From assembly GCA_023251555.1 (NCBI GenBank), contig JAHEYN010000002.1:92654-156653 (forward strand): a DNA stretch of 64,000 nucleotides, given 5' to 3'. The notes beneath the pieces were generated by a model, which was not told the origin of the DNA, searched no databases, and saw only the letters and a program-made list of their open reading frames with translations. The translations under genes were made by a program, and so were the position numbers. The stretch comes from Bacteroidota bacterium (GTDB taxonomy: Bacteria; Bacteroidota; Bacteroidia; AKYH767-A; JAHEYN01). Shown here piece after piece: positions 23,994-32,976 of this stretch; the first letter of the stretch is position 1; each line of letters starts with the position of its first letter.

Positions 23994-24851
23994 ATGAAGA
24001 TAGCTGAAACTGTAAAAGATTTAAGTGAAAAACTTTCCCGCGCAAGGGAAGGCGGATGTTCCATTGGCTTCGTGCCCACCATGGGAGCCCTGCACTCCGG
24101 GCACATTTCTCTCGTTGAACGGGCAAAACGGGAGAATACCCTTGTTTTGTGCAGCATCTTTGTTAATCCCGCCCAGTTTAATGATCCTGCAGACCTGGAG
24201 AAATATCCCCGCACTCCCGCTGCCGACATTGAGATGCTGGAGCGTGCAGAATGCGATATTCTCTTCATGCCGCCTGTAAGCGAAATATATCCGCAGGGTG
24301 AAGTGCAGGGTGAATATGATTTCGGCTACCTTGAAAATATCATGGAAGGCCGTTTCCGCAAAGGGCACTTTAAAGGCGTCGGAAGGGTCGTGGCAAGACT
24401 GTTCAGAATATGCGGGCCCGTAACAGCCTATTTCGGGGAAAAAGATTTTCAGCAGCTGGCGGTTATCAGGATGCTCGTGGAGAAATATCATCTCCCCGCC
24501 AGGATTGTGGGGTGCCCCGTGATACGTGAAAACGACGGTCTGGCAATGAGTTCGAGGAATGTGCTGCTTTCGGCAGCAGAACGGAAAGATGCTGTTCTCG
24601 TCTCGCGTGCGCTCTTCGCAGCACAGGAAAAAGCTGCCGGACTTACCATATCAGAAGTGAAAAAACTTGTACACGGAATTTTAAAATCAAGCCCTTTAAT
24701 ACGCCCTGAATATTTCGAGATCGTGGACGGCGATACATTGCTGCCCCTGGCACAATGGGAAGACGCTGCTTTTATACGCGCATGCATTGCCGTAAAAATC
24801 GGGCACGTCCGGCTTATTGACAATGTTCCCTTAAATGTTCCTCCTGCCTGA
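23994..24851 (+). CDS. panC: Pantoate--beta-alanine ligase
   Basis: Condenses pantoate with beta-alanine using ATP, the last step of pantothenate synthesis. The HxGH nucleotidyl-transferase motif is in FVPTMGALHSGH, and VNPAQFNDPADLEKYPRT and the KMSKS-like MSSRN segment are typical. The start at 23994 gives MKIAETVKDL and 285 aa, the family length; the frame opening at 23928 is too early. A CTTTTG box ends only about 9 bp upstream of the ATG, implying a very short or absent leader. panD follows 34 bp later, so the two final enzymes of the pathway are adjacent. Confidence 0.95.
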   Translation: MKIAETVKDLSEKLSRAREGGCSIGFVPTMGALHSGHISLVERAKRENTLVLCSIFVNPAQFNDPADLEKYPRTPAADIEMLERAECDILFMPPVSEIYPQGEVQGEYDFGYLENIMEGRFRKGHFKGVGRVVARLFRICGPVTAYFGEKDFQQLAVIRMLVEKYHLPARIVGCPVIRENDGLAMSSRNVLLSAAERKDAVLVSRALFAAQEKAAGLTISEVKKLVHGILKSSPLIRPEYFEIVDGDTLLPLAQWEDAAFIRACIAVKIGHVRLIDNVPLNVPPA

Positions 24852-24871
24852 TTTCTTTCGGTATAAATTTC

Positions 24872-24879
24872 TACTTTTG
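24872..24879 (+). promoter_or_regulatory. -7 box directly before panD
   Basis: TACTTTTG matches TAnnTTTG exactly and ends 6 bp before the panD ATG (24886). Transcription would begin at or next to the start codon, giving a leaderless message. No clear -33 TTG is seen. Confidence 0.5.
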
Positions 24880-24885
24880 CGCTCT

Positions 24886-25236
24886 ATGCAGATACAAGTC
24901 GTAAAATCCAAGATACACCGTGTAAAACTTACCCAGACAGAGCTTCATTACGTGGGAAGCATTACCATTGATGAAACCCTGATGGAAGCCGCTAACCTCA
25001 TTGAGAACGAACGGGTGCAGGTTGTGAATATCAATAACGGGGAAAGGCTCGAAACTTATGTTATCCGCGGGGAGCGCAACTCCGGAATTATCTGCCTCAA
25101 CGGGCCGGCAGCCCGCAAAGGCGCCGTGGGAGACATGGTTATAGTTATCTCCTATGCTTCCATGGATTTTGAGGAAGCAAAAAAATTTAAACCCTTTCTT
25201 GTATACCCGGGTGAAAATAATCGTTTAATCAGCTGA
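24886..25236 (+). CDS. panD: Aspartate 1-decarboxylase
   Basis: Makes beta-alanine from aspartate, the substrate of the neighbouring panC product. The self-processing Gly24-Ser25 site is present (HYVGSI), yielding the pyruvoyl group on Ser25. Lys9 and the NGPAARKGAVGD segment are also family features. 116 aa from the ATG at 24886; the open frame begins earlier, at 24835, inside the panC end. A -7 box sits immediately upstream. The next gene starts with TTG 4 bp after the stop. Confidence 0.95.
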   Translation: MQIQVVKSKIHRVKLTQTELHYVGSITIDETLMEAANLIENERVQVVNINNGERLETYVIRGERNSGIICLNGPAARKGAVGDMVIVISYASMDFEEAKKFKPFLVYPGENNRLIS

Positions 25237-25239
25237 AAT

Positions 25240-26247
25240 TTGAAAAGCAGGCTCCTTGGTCTGGTCAAATACCTGCTTCTCTCCTGTGCTGGCGCCGGGC
25301 TTCTGTTCCTTACCTTCCGCGGCCAGAACCTCGGACAGATCTACCGCGATATCTCCCATGCAGATTATTTCTGGATTGGACTGTCTCTGTTCGCTTCACT
25401 TTTGGCATACATCAGCAGGGCCTGGCGATGGAATCTGCTTATAGAGCCCCTTGGCTATAAACCCCTCCTGCATCATAGTTTTTTCTCCCTGATGGCGGGG
25501 TACCTCGCCAATCTCGCCATCCCCCGAATCGGGGAAGTAACCCGTTGTGCCTCCCTCAGCAGGGCGGGGAAAATCCCTTTCAGCATTTTACTTGGGACAG
25601 TGGTTGCCGAAAGAGTCATTGATGTTATCTCCCTGCTGCTTCTCTCCTGCCTCGCCCTTGCCCTGGAGTTTGATAAACTCGGAGGCTTCGCTTACAGGCA
25701 CATCCTCATCCCTGCTGCTGGCCGTTTGGCTACCGTTACACAAAACTTTCCCCTGCTCTGGATTTTATTACTCTCCGGAACCGCCCTCCTCGCAGCCTTT
25801 TTCCTTATAAAGAGATATTCCCTGGGCAATACCCTTTTGGGAGAGAAAGCCGCAAATTTTATACGGGGACTGCTGCATGGATTTAAGTCCGTGCTGAAAA
25901 TGAAGAATAATAAATTGTTCCTGTTACACACATTTTTCATCTGGACGATGTATTTCCTGACCTCTTATTTCTGTTTTTTTGCTCTGCCCGCAACTTCCGG
26001 CCTCGGACCGGCGGCAGGGCTGTTTGCCCTTGTGGTAGGCGGCTTCGGAATGAGCGCCCCGGTACAGGGAGGCTTCGGAACCTTTCATCTTTTTGTCTCA
26101 AGAGGATTGCAGCTTTACCAGGTTTCTCTCACCGACGGCCTGGTTTTCGCCACGCTCGTTCATACGTTTCAGACTATCTTTGCAATATTCCTCGGGGGGC
26201 TCTCATTCTTCTTTCTCATATTCTCCAAAAAAGAAGCAACGGCATGA
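25240..26247 (+). CDS. LPG-synthase-type transmembrane protein (UPF0104 family)
   Basis: Polytopic inner-membrane protein of 335 aa with about eight hydrophobic segments. Family signatures include YISRAWRWNLLIEPLG, a NLAIPRIGEVTRCASLSR loop (residues ~85-105) and VVAERVIDVISL, and a GGFGMSAPVQGGFGTFH stretch near the C-terminus. Proteins of this family include the flippase part of lysyl-phosphatidylglycerol synthase and archaeal AglD relatives; the C-terminal aminoacyl-transferase domain of MprF is absent. A role in moving or modifying lipid-linked molecules is inferred only. TTG start at 25240; ATGA overlap with the next gene. Confidence 0.8.
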   Translation: MKSRLLGLVKYLLLSCAGAGLLFLTFRGQNLGQIYRDISHADYFWIGLSLFASLLAYISRAWRWNLLIEPLGYKPLLHHSFFSLMAGYLANLAIPRIGEVTRCASLSRAGKIPFSILLGTVVAERVIDVISLLLLSCLALALEFDKLGGFAYRHILIPAAGRLATVTQNFPLLWILLLSGTALLAAFFLIKRYSLGNTLLGEKAANFIRGLLHGFKSVLKMKNNKLFLLHTFFIWTMYFLTSYFCFFALPATSGLGPAAGLFALVVGGFGMSAPVQGGFGTFHLFVSRGLQLYQVSLTDGLVFATLVHTFQTIFAIFLGGLSFFFLIFSKKEATA

Positions 26248-26738
26248 AAAAATCAGAAGTCATAAAATCTAAAATATATACCACGGAGAACTTAACCCGC
26301 CTCCTCGCCATCTGGAGATTTAAAAACAAAAAAATTGTTTTTACCAATGGCTGCTTCGACCTTATTCACCGGGGGCACGTGGAATACCTTGCCGGGGCGG
26401 CTGAACTGGGAAATATTCTTATCGTTGGAGTTAATTCTGACCGCTCTGTCCGGACACAAGGTAAAGGGCCTTCCCGCCCTATACAGGATGAAACCTCCAG
26501 GGCGCTGATTCTTGCCGCTATGCATGTGGTGGATGCAGTGATTATTTTTGATGAAGACACGCCCTATGAACTTATCCGTCTTATCATGCCTGATGTGCTT
26601 GTAAAAGGCGGCGACTGGCAGCCGGAGAAAATTGCAGGGTATGATATCGTAACCGCCAATGGGGGCATTGTTACAAGCATTGCCTTTGTTGAAGGATATT
26701 CCACCTCTCTCATTGAAAAGAAAATTAAAGAAGGATGA
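26244..26738 (+). CDS. rfaE2: D-glycero-beta-D-manno-heptose 1-phosphate adenylyltransferase
   Basis: Nucleotidyl-transferase-fold enzyme that makes ADP-heptose for the LPS inner core. The HxGH motif is in FTNGCFDLIHRGHVEYL, and VNSDRSVR, GPSRPIQ and the VDAVIIFDEDTP / VLVKGGDW segments are diagnostic. 164 aa corresponds to the stand-alone C-terminal half of HldE; the kinase half (RfaE1) is not adjacent. Its start overlaps the preceding membrane protein's stop by 4 bp. The pairing hints at envelope lipid or LPS work for both. Confidence 0.92.
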   Translation: MKKSEVIKSKIYTTENLTRLLAIWRFKNKKIVFTNGCFDLIHRGHVEYLAGAAELGNILIVGVNSDRSVRTQGKGPSRPIQDETSRALILAAMHVVDAVIIFDEDTPYELIRLIMPDVLVKGGDWQPEKIAGYDIVTANGGIVTSIAFVEGYSTSLIEKKIKEG

Positions 26739-26784
26739 CAAGGGAGGGGGAAAGAGGCTATATTTCCGTGAGGCCTTTATACCC

Positions 26785-26814
26785 TTGTAATATTCATTAT
26801 TTTCAATAACTTTG
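26785..26814 (+). promoter_or_regulatory. Bacteroidota-type promoter for the tandem lipoprotein genes
   Basis: TTG (26785-26787) and TAACTTTG (26807-26814) are separated by 19 bp, matching the -33/-7 consensus of Bacteroidota sigma-ABfr promoters. The first ATG is 29 bp further on, at 26844. Confidence 0.65.
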
Positions 26815-26843
26815 CTGCCCTGAAATCAGTACCCCGCCTTGCA

Positions 26844-27272
26844 ATGACTCTTATTCCCAAATACAGGATATTGTATCTTGTTATTGCCATGGCAATACTG
26901 GGAGGCTGTGAAAATGTCATAGGGTTCCATTCCAAGTCAAAGCTTGATCAGAATATAGGAGGTACATGGGAGGTACTTGTCAGGCCTGTATCCGATCCAA
27001 TCAAGGCCCCGATAGAAGAAGACTGGATTATGGGAGGCGGGGTTTTTTATGTGGTTAAAAATACAGGCAGTGTTGTGGATACTTTTTATACCGGCGGATA
27101 TGCTATTGATGCTTCTCTCTCCAAATCATTTCTTGTTCTCGTGAATGTGGACCCCCTTAATACTGAACTCGAGGCAAGGTGGGAAATACTAGAGTTAAAT
27201 ACTAAAGTCTGCCGGATTGCCAGGACTTATGGCGGCGGCGGTGTGGCTACGTACGAATTTCAGAAAAAGTAA
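26844..27272 (+). CDS. Hypothetical lipoprotein, 142 aa
   Basis: Lipoprotein signal with lipobox ILGGC (Cys22). The mature protein has a beta-rich pattern (GGTWEVLVRPV, DWIMGGGVFYVVKN, YGGGGVATYEF) that recalls small lipocalin-like or barrel-like folds. It ends in FQKK. The next gene encodes a similar-sized lipoprotein with the same GTW start of the mature domain, so the two may be diverged duplicates. A good promoter lies upstream. Function unknown. Confidence 0.6.
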   Translation: MTLIPKYRILYLVIAMAILGGCENVIGFHSKSKLDQNIGGTWEVLVRPVSDPIKAPIEEDWIMGGGVFYVVKNTGSVVDTFYTGGYAIDASLSKSFLVLVNVDPLNTELEARWEILELNTKVCRIARTYGGGGVATYEFQKK

Positions 27273-27295
27273 TATATGCTTAACCTTTAATCCCG

Positions 27296-27730
27296 ATGAA
27301 AAAGTATTTCCTTATCATAATGTCTGCGCTCCTTGCAGGGATGGTATGGTCCGGCTGCCAGACAGACGGCTCTTACATCTCCGACAAGAATCTCCAAAAG
27401 ATGCTCCTCGGAACATGGAAACTTATCCCTATCGTGTGGGATGATACAATCCCCGAAAAATGGACATTCAGTGATGGGGGAGCCTTGAAAATTGATAAGA
27501 CAGCGTCCCTGACCGGGAAGGATTCTACCTGGTATAACCTTACTTATTCTTCCGGCGGCGGCATTACCAAGTCGTATGTGACTATTGCAGGGTTTCCCGC
27601 CAATAAAGATATTTATAACGGGAAATGGCAGGTGGTGCATATCACCAATTCTGTGCTGGTGATAATTAATGCGCAGACTTCCGGTGGAAAAAGTGCCGGA
27701 GAATCGGAGCGGGAGTTTACCAAAGAATAA
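27296..27730 (+). CDS. Hypothetical lipoprotein, 144 aa, possible paralogue of the preceding one
   Basis: Signal KKYFLIIMSALLAGMVWSGC with lipidated Cys21. The mature domain begins LLGTWKLIPIVWDDTIPEKW and contains WTFSDGGALKID, SSGGGITKSYVTIAG and a C-terminal VLVIINAQTSGG. These resemble the lipocalin-like pattern of calycin-type lipoproteins (G-T-W then antiparallel strands). 23 bp after its neighbour, so co-transcribed. No catalytic residues are recognised. Confidence 0.6.
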   Translation: MKKYFLIIMSALLAGMVWSGCQTDGSYISDKNLQKMLLGTWKLIPIVWDDTIPEKWTFSDGGALKIDKTASLTGKDSTWYNLTYSSGGGITKSYVTIAGFPANKDIYNGKWQVVHITNSVLVIINAQTSGGKSAGESEREFTKE

Positions 27731-27757
27731 GTTTCAGATTTTTTATGTAACTGACTG

Positions 27758-29125
27758 ATGGCAAAGCCCAGGACAAGTTTTTTTTGCCAGAACTGCGGGG
27801 CACAGTCAGCAAAGTGGATTGGGCGCTGCCCTTCCTGCAACGAATGGAATACATACGTGGAAGAGCTCATCCAAAGCGGGGAAGATAAAAAGCTGTGGGC
27901 AGGAGCGTCTGCTCCCGGTAAAGCGGCAAAACCCTCCCTTGTATCTGAAATTTCACTTGCTGCGGGTAACCGCATGGCGATTCCCGACCGGGAACTGAAC
28001 AGGGTTCTTGGAAATGGTCTTGTATATGGCTCCCTGACACTCGTTGGTGGTGAGCCGGGAATAGGGAAGTCCACCCTGATGCTGCAGTTGGCTCTCTCTC
28101 TTAAAGGCAAAAAAGTGCTGTATGTTTCCGGGGAAGAAAGCGGCCGGCAAATCAGGATGCGTGCGGAGCGCACAGGTATCACGAATGAGCAGTGTTACAT
28201 CCTCGCTGAAACTTCCACGCAGAATATCTTTCAGCAGGCGGAAGCGCTGGCCCCCGATCTCCTAATCATTGATTCCATACAGACGCTTTATACATCAAGG
28301 ATAGAATCTTCGCCCGGCAGCATTTCCCAGGTGCGCGAATGTACGGCAGAACTGATGCGGTATGCCAAAGAAACTGCGGTCCCTGTTTTTCTTGTCGGAC
28401 ATATTACCAAGGACGGCAGCATCGCCGGCCCCAAAGTGCTGGAACACATGGTAGATACCGTATTGCAGTTTGAAGGAGATCGCCACCACATGTACAGGAT
28501 ACTGCGTGCTGTCAAGAACCGCTTTGGATCCTCTTCGGAGATAGGGATTTATGAAATGCGGGAGTCAGGCCTGGAAGAGGTTACAAATCCTTCACGGGTG
28601 CTTATCTCCGAAAGAGACGAATTGCTGAGCGGGGTGGCGGTGGCCTCAACCATTGAAGGAGCGCGCCCCATGCTTATTGAAACGCAGGCGCTGGTGAGTT
28701 CTGCAGTGTATGGAACACCGCAGCGCAGCGCTACAGGTTTTGATCTCCGCAGGCTCAACATGCTTCTGGCAGTGCTGGAAAAAAGGTGCGGATTCAGGCT
28801 GGCGGCCAAAGATGTGTTTTTGAATATTACCGGAGGCATACGCGTTGAAGACCCTGCTGTTGACCTTGCCGTGGTTTGCGCGGTGCTTTCGTCCGGCGAA
28901 GATGTTCCGGTGGCTTCCCGGTTGTGTTTCTCTGCAGAGATAGGCCTGTCGGGTGAGGTACGCCCCGTGAGCCGTATCGAACAAAGGATATCGGAAGCTG
29001 AAAAACTGGGGTTTGAGAAGATATGTATCTCAAAATTCAACAGAAAAAGCCTTGACCTCAAAAGATTTAAAATAGAAGTCGTTTTTGCTGGAAAGATTGA
29101 AGAAGTTGTGAAGGTGCTTTTCTGA
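27758..29125 (+). CDS. radA: DNA repair protein RadA (Sms)
   Basis: RecA-like ATPase that drives branch migration in recombination. N-terminal C4 zinc finger CQNC...CPSC (Cys10, 13, 24, 27). Walker A GEPGIGKST (98-106). The RadA-specific KNRFG motif (253-257). C-terminal Lon-protease-like domain (VFLNITGGIRVEDPAVDLAV) without the catalytic dyad. 455 aa, full length. It runs convergently into the OmpA lipoprotein gene with a 9-bp gap. Confidence 0.96.
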   Translation: MAKPRTSFFCQNCGAQSAKWIGRCPSCNEWNTYVEELIQSGEDKKLWAGASAPGKAAKPSLVSEISLAAGNRMAIPDRELNRVLGNGLVYGSLTLVGGEPGIGKSTLMLQLALSLKGKKVLYVSGEESGRQIRMRAERTGITNEQCYILAETSTQNIFQQAEALAPDLLIIDSIQTLYTSRIESSPGSISQVRECTAELMRYAKETAVPVFLVGHITKDGSIAGPKVLEHMVDTVLQFEGDRHHMYRILRAVKNRFGSSSEIGIYEMRESGLEEVTNPSRVLISERDELLSGVAVASTIEGARPMLIETQALVSSAVYGTPQRSATGFDLRRLNMLLAVLEKRCGFRLAAKDVFLNITGGIRVEDPAVDLAVVCAVLSSGEDVPVASRLCFSAEIGLSGEVRPVSRIEQRISEAEKLGFEKICISKFNRKSLDLKRFKIEVVFAGKIEEVVKVLF

Positions 29126-29134
29126 ACCGCCCCC

Positions 29135-30154
29135 TTAATTTGTTTCCAGGACCTTCAGCAGCTCGTCAAGCCTGGGAGAGAGAATGATTTCCGTTCGCCT
29201 GTTTTTCTTTCTTGCCTCCGCAGTTTTTGCATGATCTAAAGGGAGATATTCTCCTCTTCCCGCAGCAGTCAGGCGTTTCGGGTCTATTGAGGTGCCGGAG
29301 GTCAGTATCTTCACAATCGAAGTGGCACGTATCACGCTCAGGTCCCAGTTGTCTTTTATCTCCCCGCTGCCCTTCATGGGAACATCATCGGTATGTCCTT
29401 CGATCAGGATGTTGATATCCGGGTTCTTTTCGAGAACCCTCGCCAGCTGTTTCAGGGCCTCCTGGCCTTTGGGATCAACTACAGTGCTCCCCGTGGCAAA
29501 GAGCAGGCGCTCTTCGAGCGAAACATAGACTTTCCCGTTTTTCTGTGTTACAGTCAGGCCTTTGTCCTGAAAGCCGAGCAATGCCCCGGCGACAGTATTC
29601 TTAAGGGCATTTACAGTGGAATCTTTGCGCATGAGGATCATTTTGAGCTCCTGTACTTTATTTTCCCTCTGCTGCAGTTCCCTGCCCATTTCGTCAAGGC
29701 TTTTTTCCTTGGCGGAAAGTTCCCTGTCAAGTTTTTTCAGCGCATCTTCTTTTCTCTGCAGTTCCTCCTGCGTGGAATTAAGCTGTGCAATGACTTTTTT
29801 CGTTTCTTCTGAATTTCCCTGCAGGAGCTTGTCATTATTGGCGATAAGCTTATCATAGGACTTGGTGAGGTCGTTGTATAGCTGGTTCAGCCTGCGGTAA
29901 CTGTTCCCCCCATCCGCGGTATCTTTTTCAAGGCGGGAATTGTTTTTCATTGCTTCCTCATACCGGGAGGAGAACTCATTATTTTTAGTTGTGAGCTGCT
30001 CATTTTCAGTTTTCAGCCGTGCCGTGGTGCTGTCACATTCTTTTTGCCGGGCTTTGAGCTCGTCAAACTGCCTTGAGGGAACGCAGCCATGAAGCAGGAG
30101 CCCCCCTGCAATGAGTATTGTAAAGCAACAGGCGGGATGGAATTTTTTAAGCAT
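29135..30154 (-). CDS. OmpA-family peptidoglycan-binding lipoprotein with coiled coil
   Basis: Lipobox LLLHGC (Cys24) anchors it in a membrane. Residues ~35-185 are a charged heptad-like coiled coil (many E/K/Q: QEELQRKEDALKKLDREL). The C-terminal OmpA domain (~205-335) carries ATGSTVVDPKGQEAL, NILIEGHTDDVP and LTAAGRGEY, with Asp and Arg contacts to peptidoglycan. Probably a wall-spanning tether. 140 bp separates it from the band-7 gene upstream, so separate transcription is possible. Confidence 0.85.
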   Translation of the reverse strand: MLKKFHPACCFTILIAGGLLLHGCVPSRQFDELKARQKECDSTTARLKTENEQLTTKNNEFSSRYEEAMKNNSRLEKDTADGGNSYRRLNQLYNDLTKSYDKLIANNDKLLQGNSEETKKVIAQLNSTQEELQRKEDALKKLDRELSAKEKSLDEMGRELQQRENKVQELKMILMRKDSTVNALKNTVAGALLGFQDKGLTVTQKNGKVYVSLEERLLFATGSTVVDPKGQEALKQLARVLEKNPDINILIEGHTDDVPMKGSGEIKDNWDLSVIRATSIVKILTSGTSIDPKRLTAAGRGEYLPLDHAKTAEARKKNRRTEIILSPRLDELLKVLETN

Positions 30155-30294
30155 GGGTGAGTTTGTTTATGGACGTGTTAAAATTACGTCAAACCCAAAG
30201 TGAAAAGTCCCACCCTCTATTTAAAGTTTTTAACAGGACAAGTTGATAACGGAAGGAGGTCTTTATTGGTCTCGGGTGCCGGGGAAGAAAAAGT

Positions 30295-31194
30295 TTATTC
30301 CTTTTTATCCTTCTTTATTAATGGCATCACCCCTGCCATGTCACCGATCATGTTAATCATTTCTGTGTTGGAGGGCACCACGATTTTGGAATTGCTGGAC
30401 AGGGATTTCTCCAGTGCCTCGAGCCGGCGGAGAAGCTGGGCATTGCCCACGAAATATTTTTCTGCAGCCTCATTCACGAGGGCGATGGCCTGGGCTTCGC
30501 CTTCAGCCTGGAGAATCTTAAACTGCCGTATCCCTTCAGCTTCCAGTATTTTGGCCTGCCGGCTTCCTTCCGCCCTTTTTATTTCGGCACGCTTTTCACC
30601 GTCGGCTTTGGTTTCTATGGCAGTGGCGAAATCAACGGCAGCAAGTTTTTCGTTCTCGGCCTTTACGATTTTATTCATTGTTTCCTGTACGTCCTTGGGA
30701 GGGTCAATCTCTTTCAGCTCTGTGCGGATAATATCAATACCCCATTCTTTGGTTTCGTCCATCAGGGTGGAATGAAGCTCCTTGTTTATTTTTCCCCTTT
30801 CGCTGTTGGCGGACTTCAGCGTAAGCGTGCCGATGATGTTTCTCAGGGTAGTACGCGCAAGGTTTACTACCTGCAGTTGTATGGTGTTAACATTGTACTG
30901 GGAGTTTTTGACGCTTGCCTCGTCCGGCCGTATCCTGAAATAGACCTGTGCGTCCACCTTGGCGTTCAGGTTATCATTGGTGATAATTTCCTGGGGTTCT
31001 GCATCCACCATCTGCTCGGTTACATTAATGAGGTACATTTTCTCAATGAAAGGAATAACCCACTGGAACCCGGGATAAGCAAAGCGCTGATATTTCCCGA
31101 AACGCTCCACCAGCCCACGGTGGGTAGGCCTGATCATGCGGATCCCGGCAAAAAATAAAATAACGGCAAGGAGAATGGCGATTTGTAATATCAT
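30295..31194 (-). CDS. SPFH/band-7 membrane protein (QmcA/stomatin-like)
   Basis: One N-terminal membrane helix (ILQIAILLAVILFFAGIRMI) is followed by the band-7 domain: RPTHRGLVERFGKYQRF, the IPFIEKMYLINVTEQMVDAEPQ segment (in two parts), and ARTTLRNIIGTLTL. A long helical region rich in A/E/K (AEGSRQAKILEAEGIRQFKI) ends the protein. 299 aa is normal. Such proteins form large membrane-associated cages that control FtsH proteolysis or membrane domains. No NfeD gene is adjacent. Confidence 0.88.
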   Translation of the reverse strand: MILQIAILLAVILFFAGIRMIRPTHRGLVERFGKYQRFAYPGFQWVIPFIEKMYLINVTEQMVDAEPQEIITNDNLNAKVDAQVYFRIRPDEASVKNSQYNVNTIQLQVVNLARTTLRNIIGTLTLKSANSERGKINKELHSTLMDETKEWGIDIIRTELKEIDPPKDVQETMNKIVKAENEKLAAVDFATAIETKADGEKRAEIKRAEGSRQAKILEAEGIRQFKILQAEGEAQAIALVNEAAEKYFVGNAQLLRRLEALEKSLSSNSKIVVPSNTEMINMIGDMAGVMPLIKKDKKE

Positions 31195-31270
31195 GGCAGT
31201 AAGATTTTGGTTGCTCCCAAAGATAATGATTTATCCGCCCTTGCCCTGCCTGTTCCCGAAAATGTAATGT

Positions 31271-31843
31271 TTACCAGTTGTCTTTATCAATCACCTTGGG
31301 AGCTGTGCGCATGGCATGCTGCAGGTTTTTGATTACATCGTTTGTGATGATGGAGTCTGTCTGGTACAGGTAATAGTTGTTGGATTTATATTTGTCTTTT
31401 TGTTCAATCCACTTTTCAATGGGGTAATAAGACTGCTGCTTCCAGTTTATTTCCGTGATTTCGTATTTGTACTTACCTTCTTTTACAGCTACGGTGATTG
31501 TGTATTGAACAATCCCTGCGTCCATCTTCACTCCTTTTTCATTGGGCGGACTGTAGATTCTGAAGCGGGGCTTCCCGACGATTTTCAGTGCAACCGTGTC
31601 TTTTTCGCGAATCACTTCAGTTGGGTTTTTGTAATAGGTGTTAAACCACCCCGATGCTCTTTTGAACAATTCATTCTTCCCGGTGTTTTTGACTTCATCC
31701 ACTGCAGCGTAGGTAACAAGTTTGGTATTAGGATCCGTAGGCATGACGGGGGCTTGTATTTCCTGCTGCTTTTGCCGGGCAGTTACAATGCCAAACCCTG
31801 CTGCGATACACAGAGCAAGAGGAATCAATTTTTTTGTTTTCAT
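31271..31843 (-). CDS. DUF4468-like secreted protein, 190 aa
   Basis: Start at 31843 (MKTKKLIPLALCIAAGFGIV) gives a clear signal peptide; the longer frame begins inside the preceding gene. The mature protein has NTGKNELFKRASGWFNTYYK, then DTVALKIVGKPRFRI, VQYTITVAVKEGKYKYEITE and a basic C-terminal helix. This is the pattern I associate with DUF4468 (TBP-like fold), common and uncharacterised in Bacteroidota. It lies 5 bp after the carboxypeptidase gene on the same strand, so it may be part of a periplasmic or envelope operon. Confidence 0.65.
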   Translation of the reverse strand: MKTKKLIPLALCIAAGFGIVTARQKQQEIQAPVMPTDPNTKLVTYAAVDEVKNTGKNELFKRASGWFNTYYKNPTEVIREKDTVALKIVGKPRFRIYSPPNEKGVKMDAGIVQYTITVAVKEGKYKYEITEINWKQQSYYPIEKWIEQKDKYKSNNYYLYQTDSIITNDVIKNLQHAMRTAPKVIDKDNW

Positions 31844-31848
31844 GATTA

Positions 31849-32886
31849 TCAGTTTGAGGATTTGTTGATTTTTACAGAGGAGGTGTCGCCGGTAACAGGC
31901 TGCCCGAGGCGTCCGAGGCATAATACGTTTCCATAATAATTGCTGAGCATATTGGCAACAAAATTATTTCTTGCAGCCTGTGTCGGGGAGCCAAGAACGA
32001 TTGCTACCAGCCTGTGCCCGGCACGCAGGGCAGTAGCTACGATGCAGAAGCTGGCTTTGAAAGTGAAACCGGTTTTTAACCCGTCCACTTCAGAATATTT
32101 GAGGGCAAGTTTGTTGTGATTCTTGAGGTCGAATTTCGCTGCACCTTCACGGATGTACTCCCCGTCTTTGCGCGATATTTCCAGTATCACGGGATATTTA
32201 AGTATTTCTTTTGTAAGGAGCAGAAGATCGTGGGGGGAGGAGTAGTTATCTCTTTCTCCGAACCTTGCAGGCAGGCCCGTGGAGTTACAAAAGCCTGTAT
32301 TTTTCATTCCCAGTTCGAACGCTCTCTGGTTCATGCGAAGCACAAAATCTTTCTCTGTTCCACCGAGATGCTGCGTAAGGAGAAAGCATGCATCGTTGGC
32401 TGAGGCAATGAGAGATGATTTGAGAAGGTCGTAAACAGTAAAAACTTCTCCGGGACTCAGGTATACTTTTGAGCTGCTGATCCTTGAAGCTTCTTTTGTA
32501 ACGGTTACCGGGGTATCCCAGCTGATTTTTTTGCTCATCACATCTTCTGTTACAAGTAATGCCGTCATCATCTTTGTGAGCGAAGCAACAGCAAAGGAGG
32601 AGTCAGCTTGTTTTGTCCACACCACCTCATTTTTTTCTGCGTCGTAAAGAAGCCCCGCTTTTGCTACCTGGTCTTTCTCCACGAGGCCGGGGATAAAATT
32701 TACAGCATAGTTCCCGGCAGAAGATGTGCCTGGGGCCTTGTCGAAAAAGGTTGATTTATCAGGGTGCTCCGTGCTTTTGGAAATAACAATTTTATGCGGG
32801 AACAATAGCAGGGAAATGCACAGGAGGACTCCCGGTACAAGAAAAACAATAATCCTGATGCGCTTCATTCTGTTTTTATACTCCAT
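31849..32886 (-). CDS. D-alanyl-D-alanine carboxypeptidase (peptidase S11)
   Basis: Trims the terminal D-Ala of peptidoglycan stem peptides in the periplasm. All three penicillin-binding motifs are present: SLTK (102-105, Ser nucleophile), SAN (162-164) and KTG (271-273). An N-terminal membrane helix (RIIVFLVPGVLLCISLLLF) acts as signal or anchor. Length 345 aa from ATG 32886; ATG 32868 (MKRIRII) is an equally possible start. The C-terminal PBP5 beta domain is absent and the protein ends in a short Ser-rich tail, like many Bacteroidota forms. Confidence 0.88.
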   Translation of the reverse strand: MEYKNRMKRIRIIVFLVPGVLLCISLLLFPHKIVISKSTEHPDKSTFFDKAPGTSSAGNYAVNFIPGLVEKDQVAKAGLLYDAEKNEVVWTKQADSSFAVASLTKMMTALLVTEDVMSKKISWDTPVTVTKEASRISSSKVYLSPGEVFTVYDLLKSSLIASANDACFLLTQHLGGTEKDFVLRMNQRAFELGMKNTGFCNSTGLPARFGERDNYSSPHDLLLLTKEILKYPVILEISRKDGEYIREGAAKFDLKNHNKLALKYSEVDGLKTGFTFKASFCIVATALRAGHRLVAIVLGSPTQAARNNFVANMLSNYYGNVLCLGRLGQPVTGDTSSVKINKSSN

Positions 32887-32976
32887 GCATACAAGTATAT
32901 TACTAATCCCGCACACATACAATTAATGCGGCCTGCTTCTTTCAACAGGCTGGTGTTAATTGCCACGCGGCGATAT

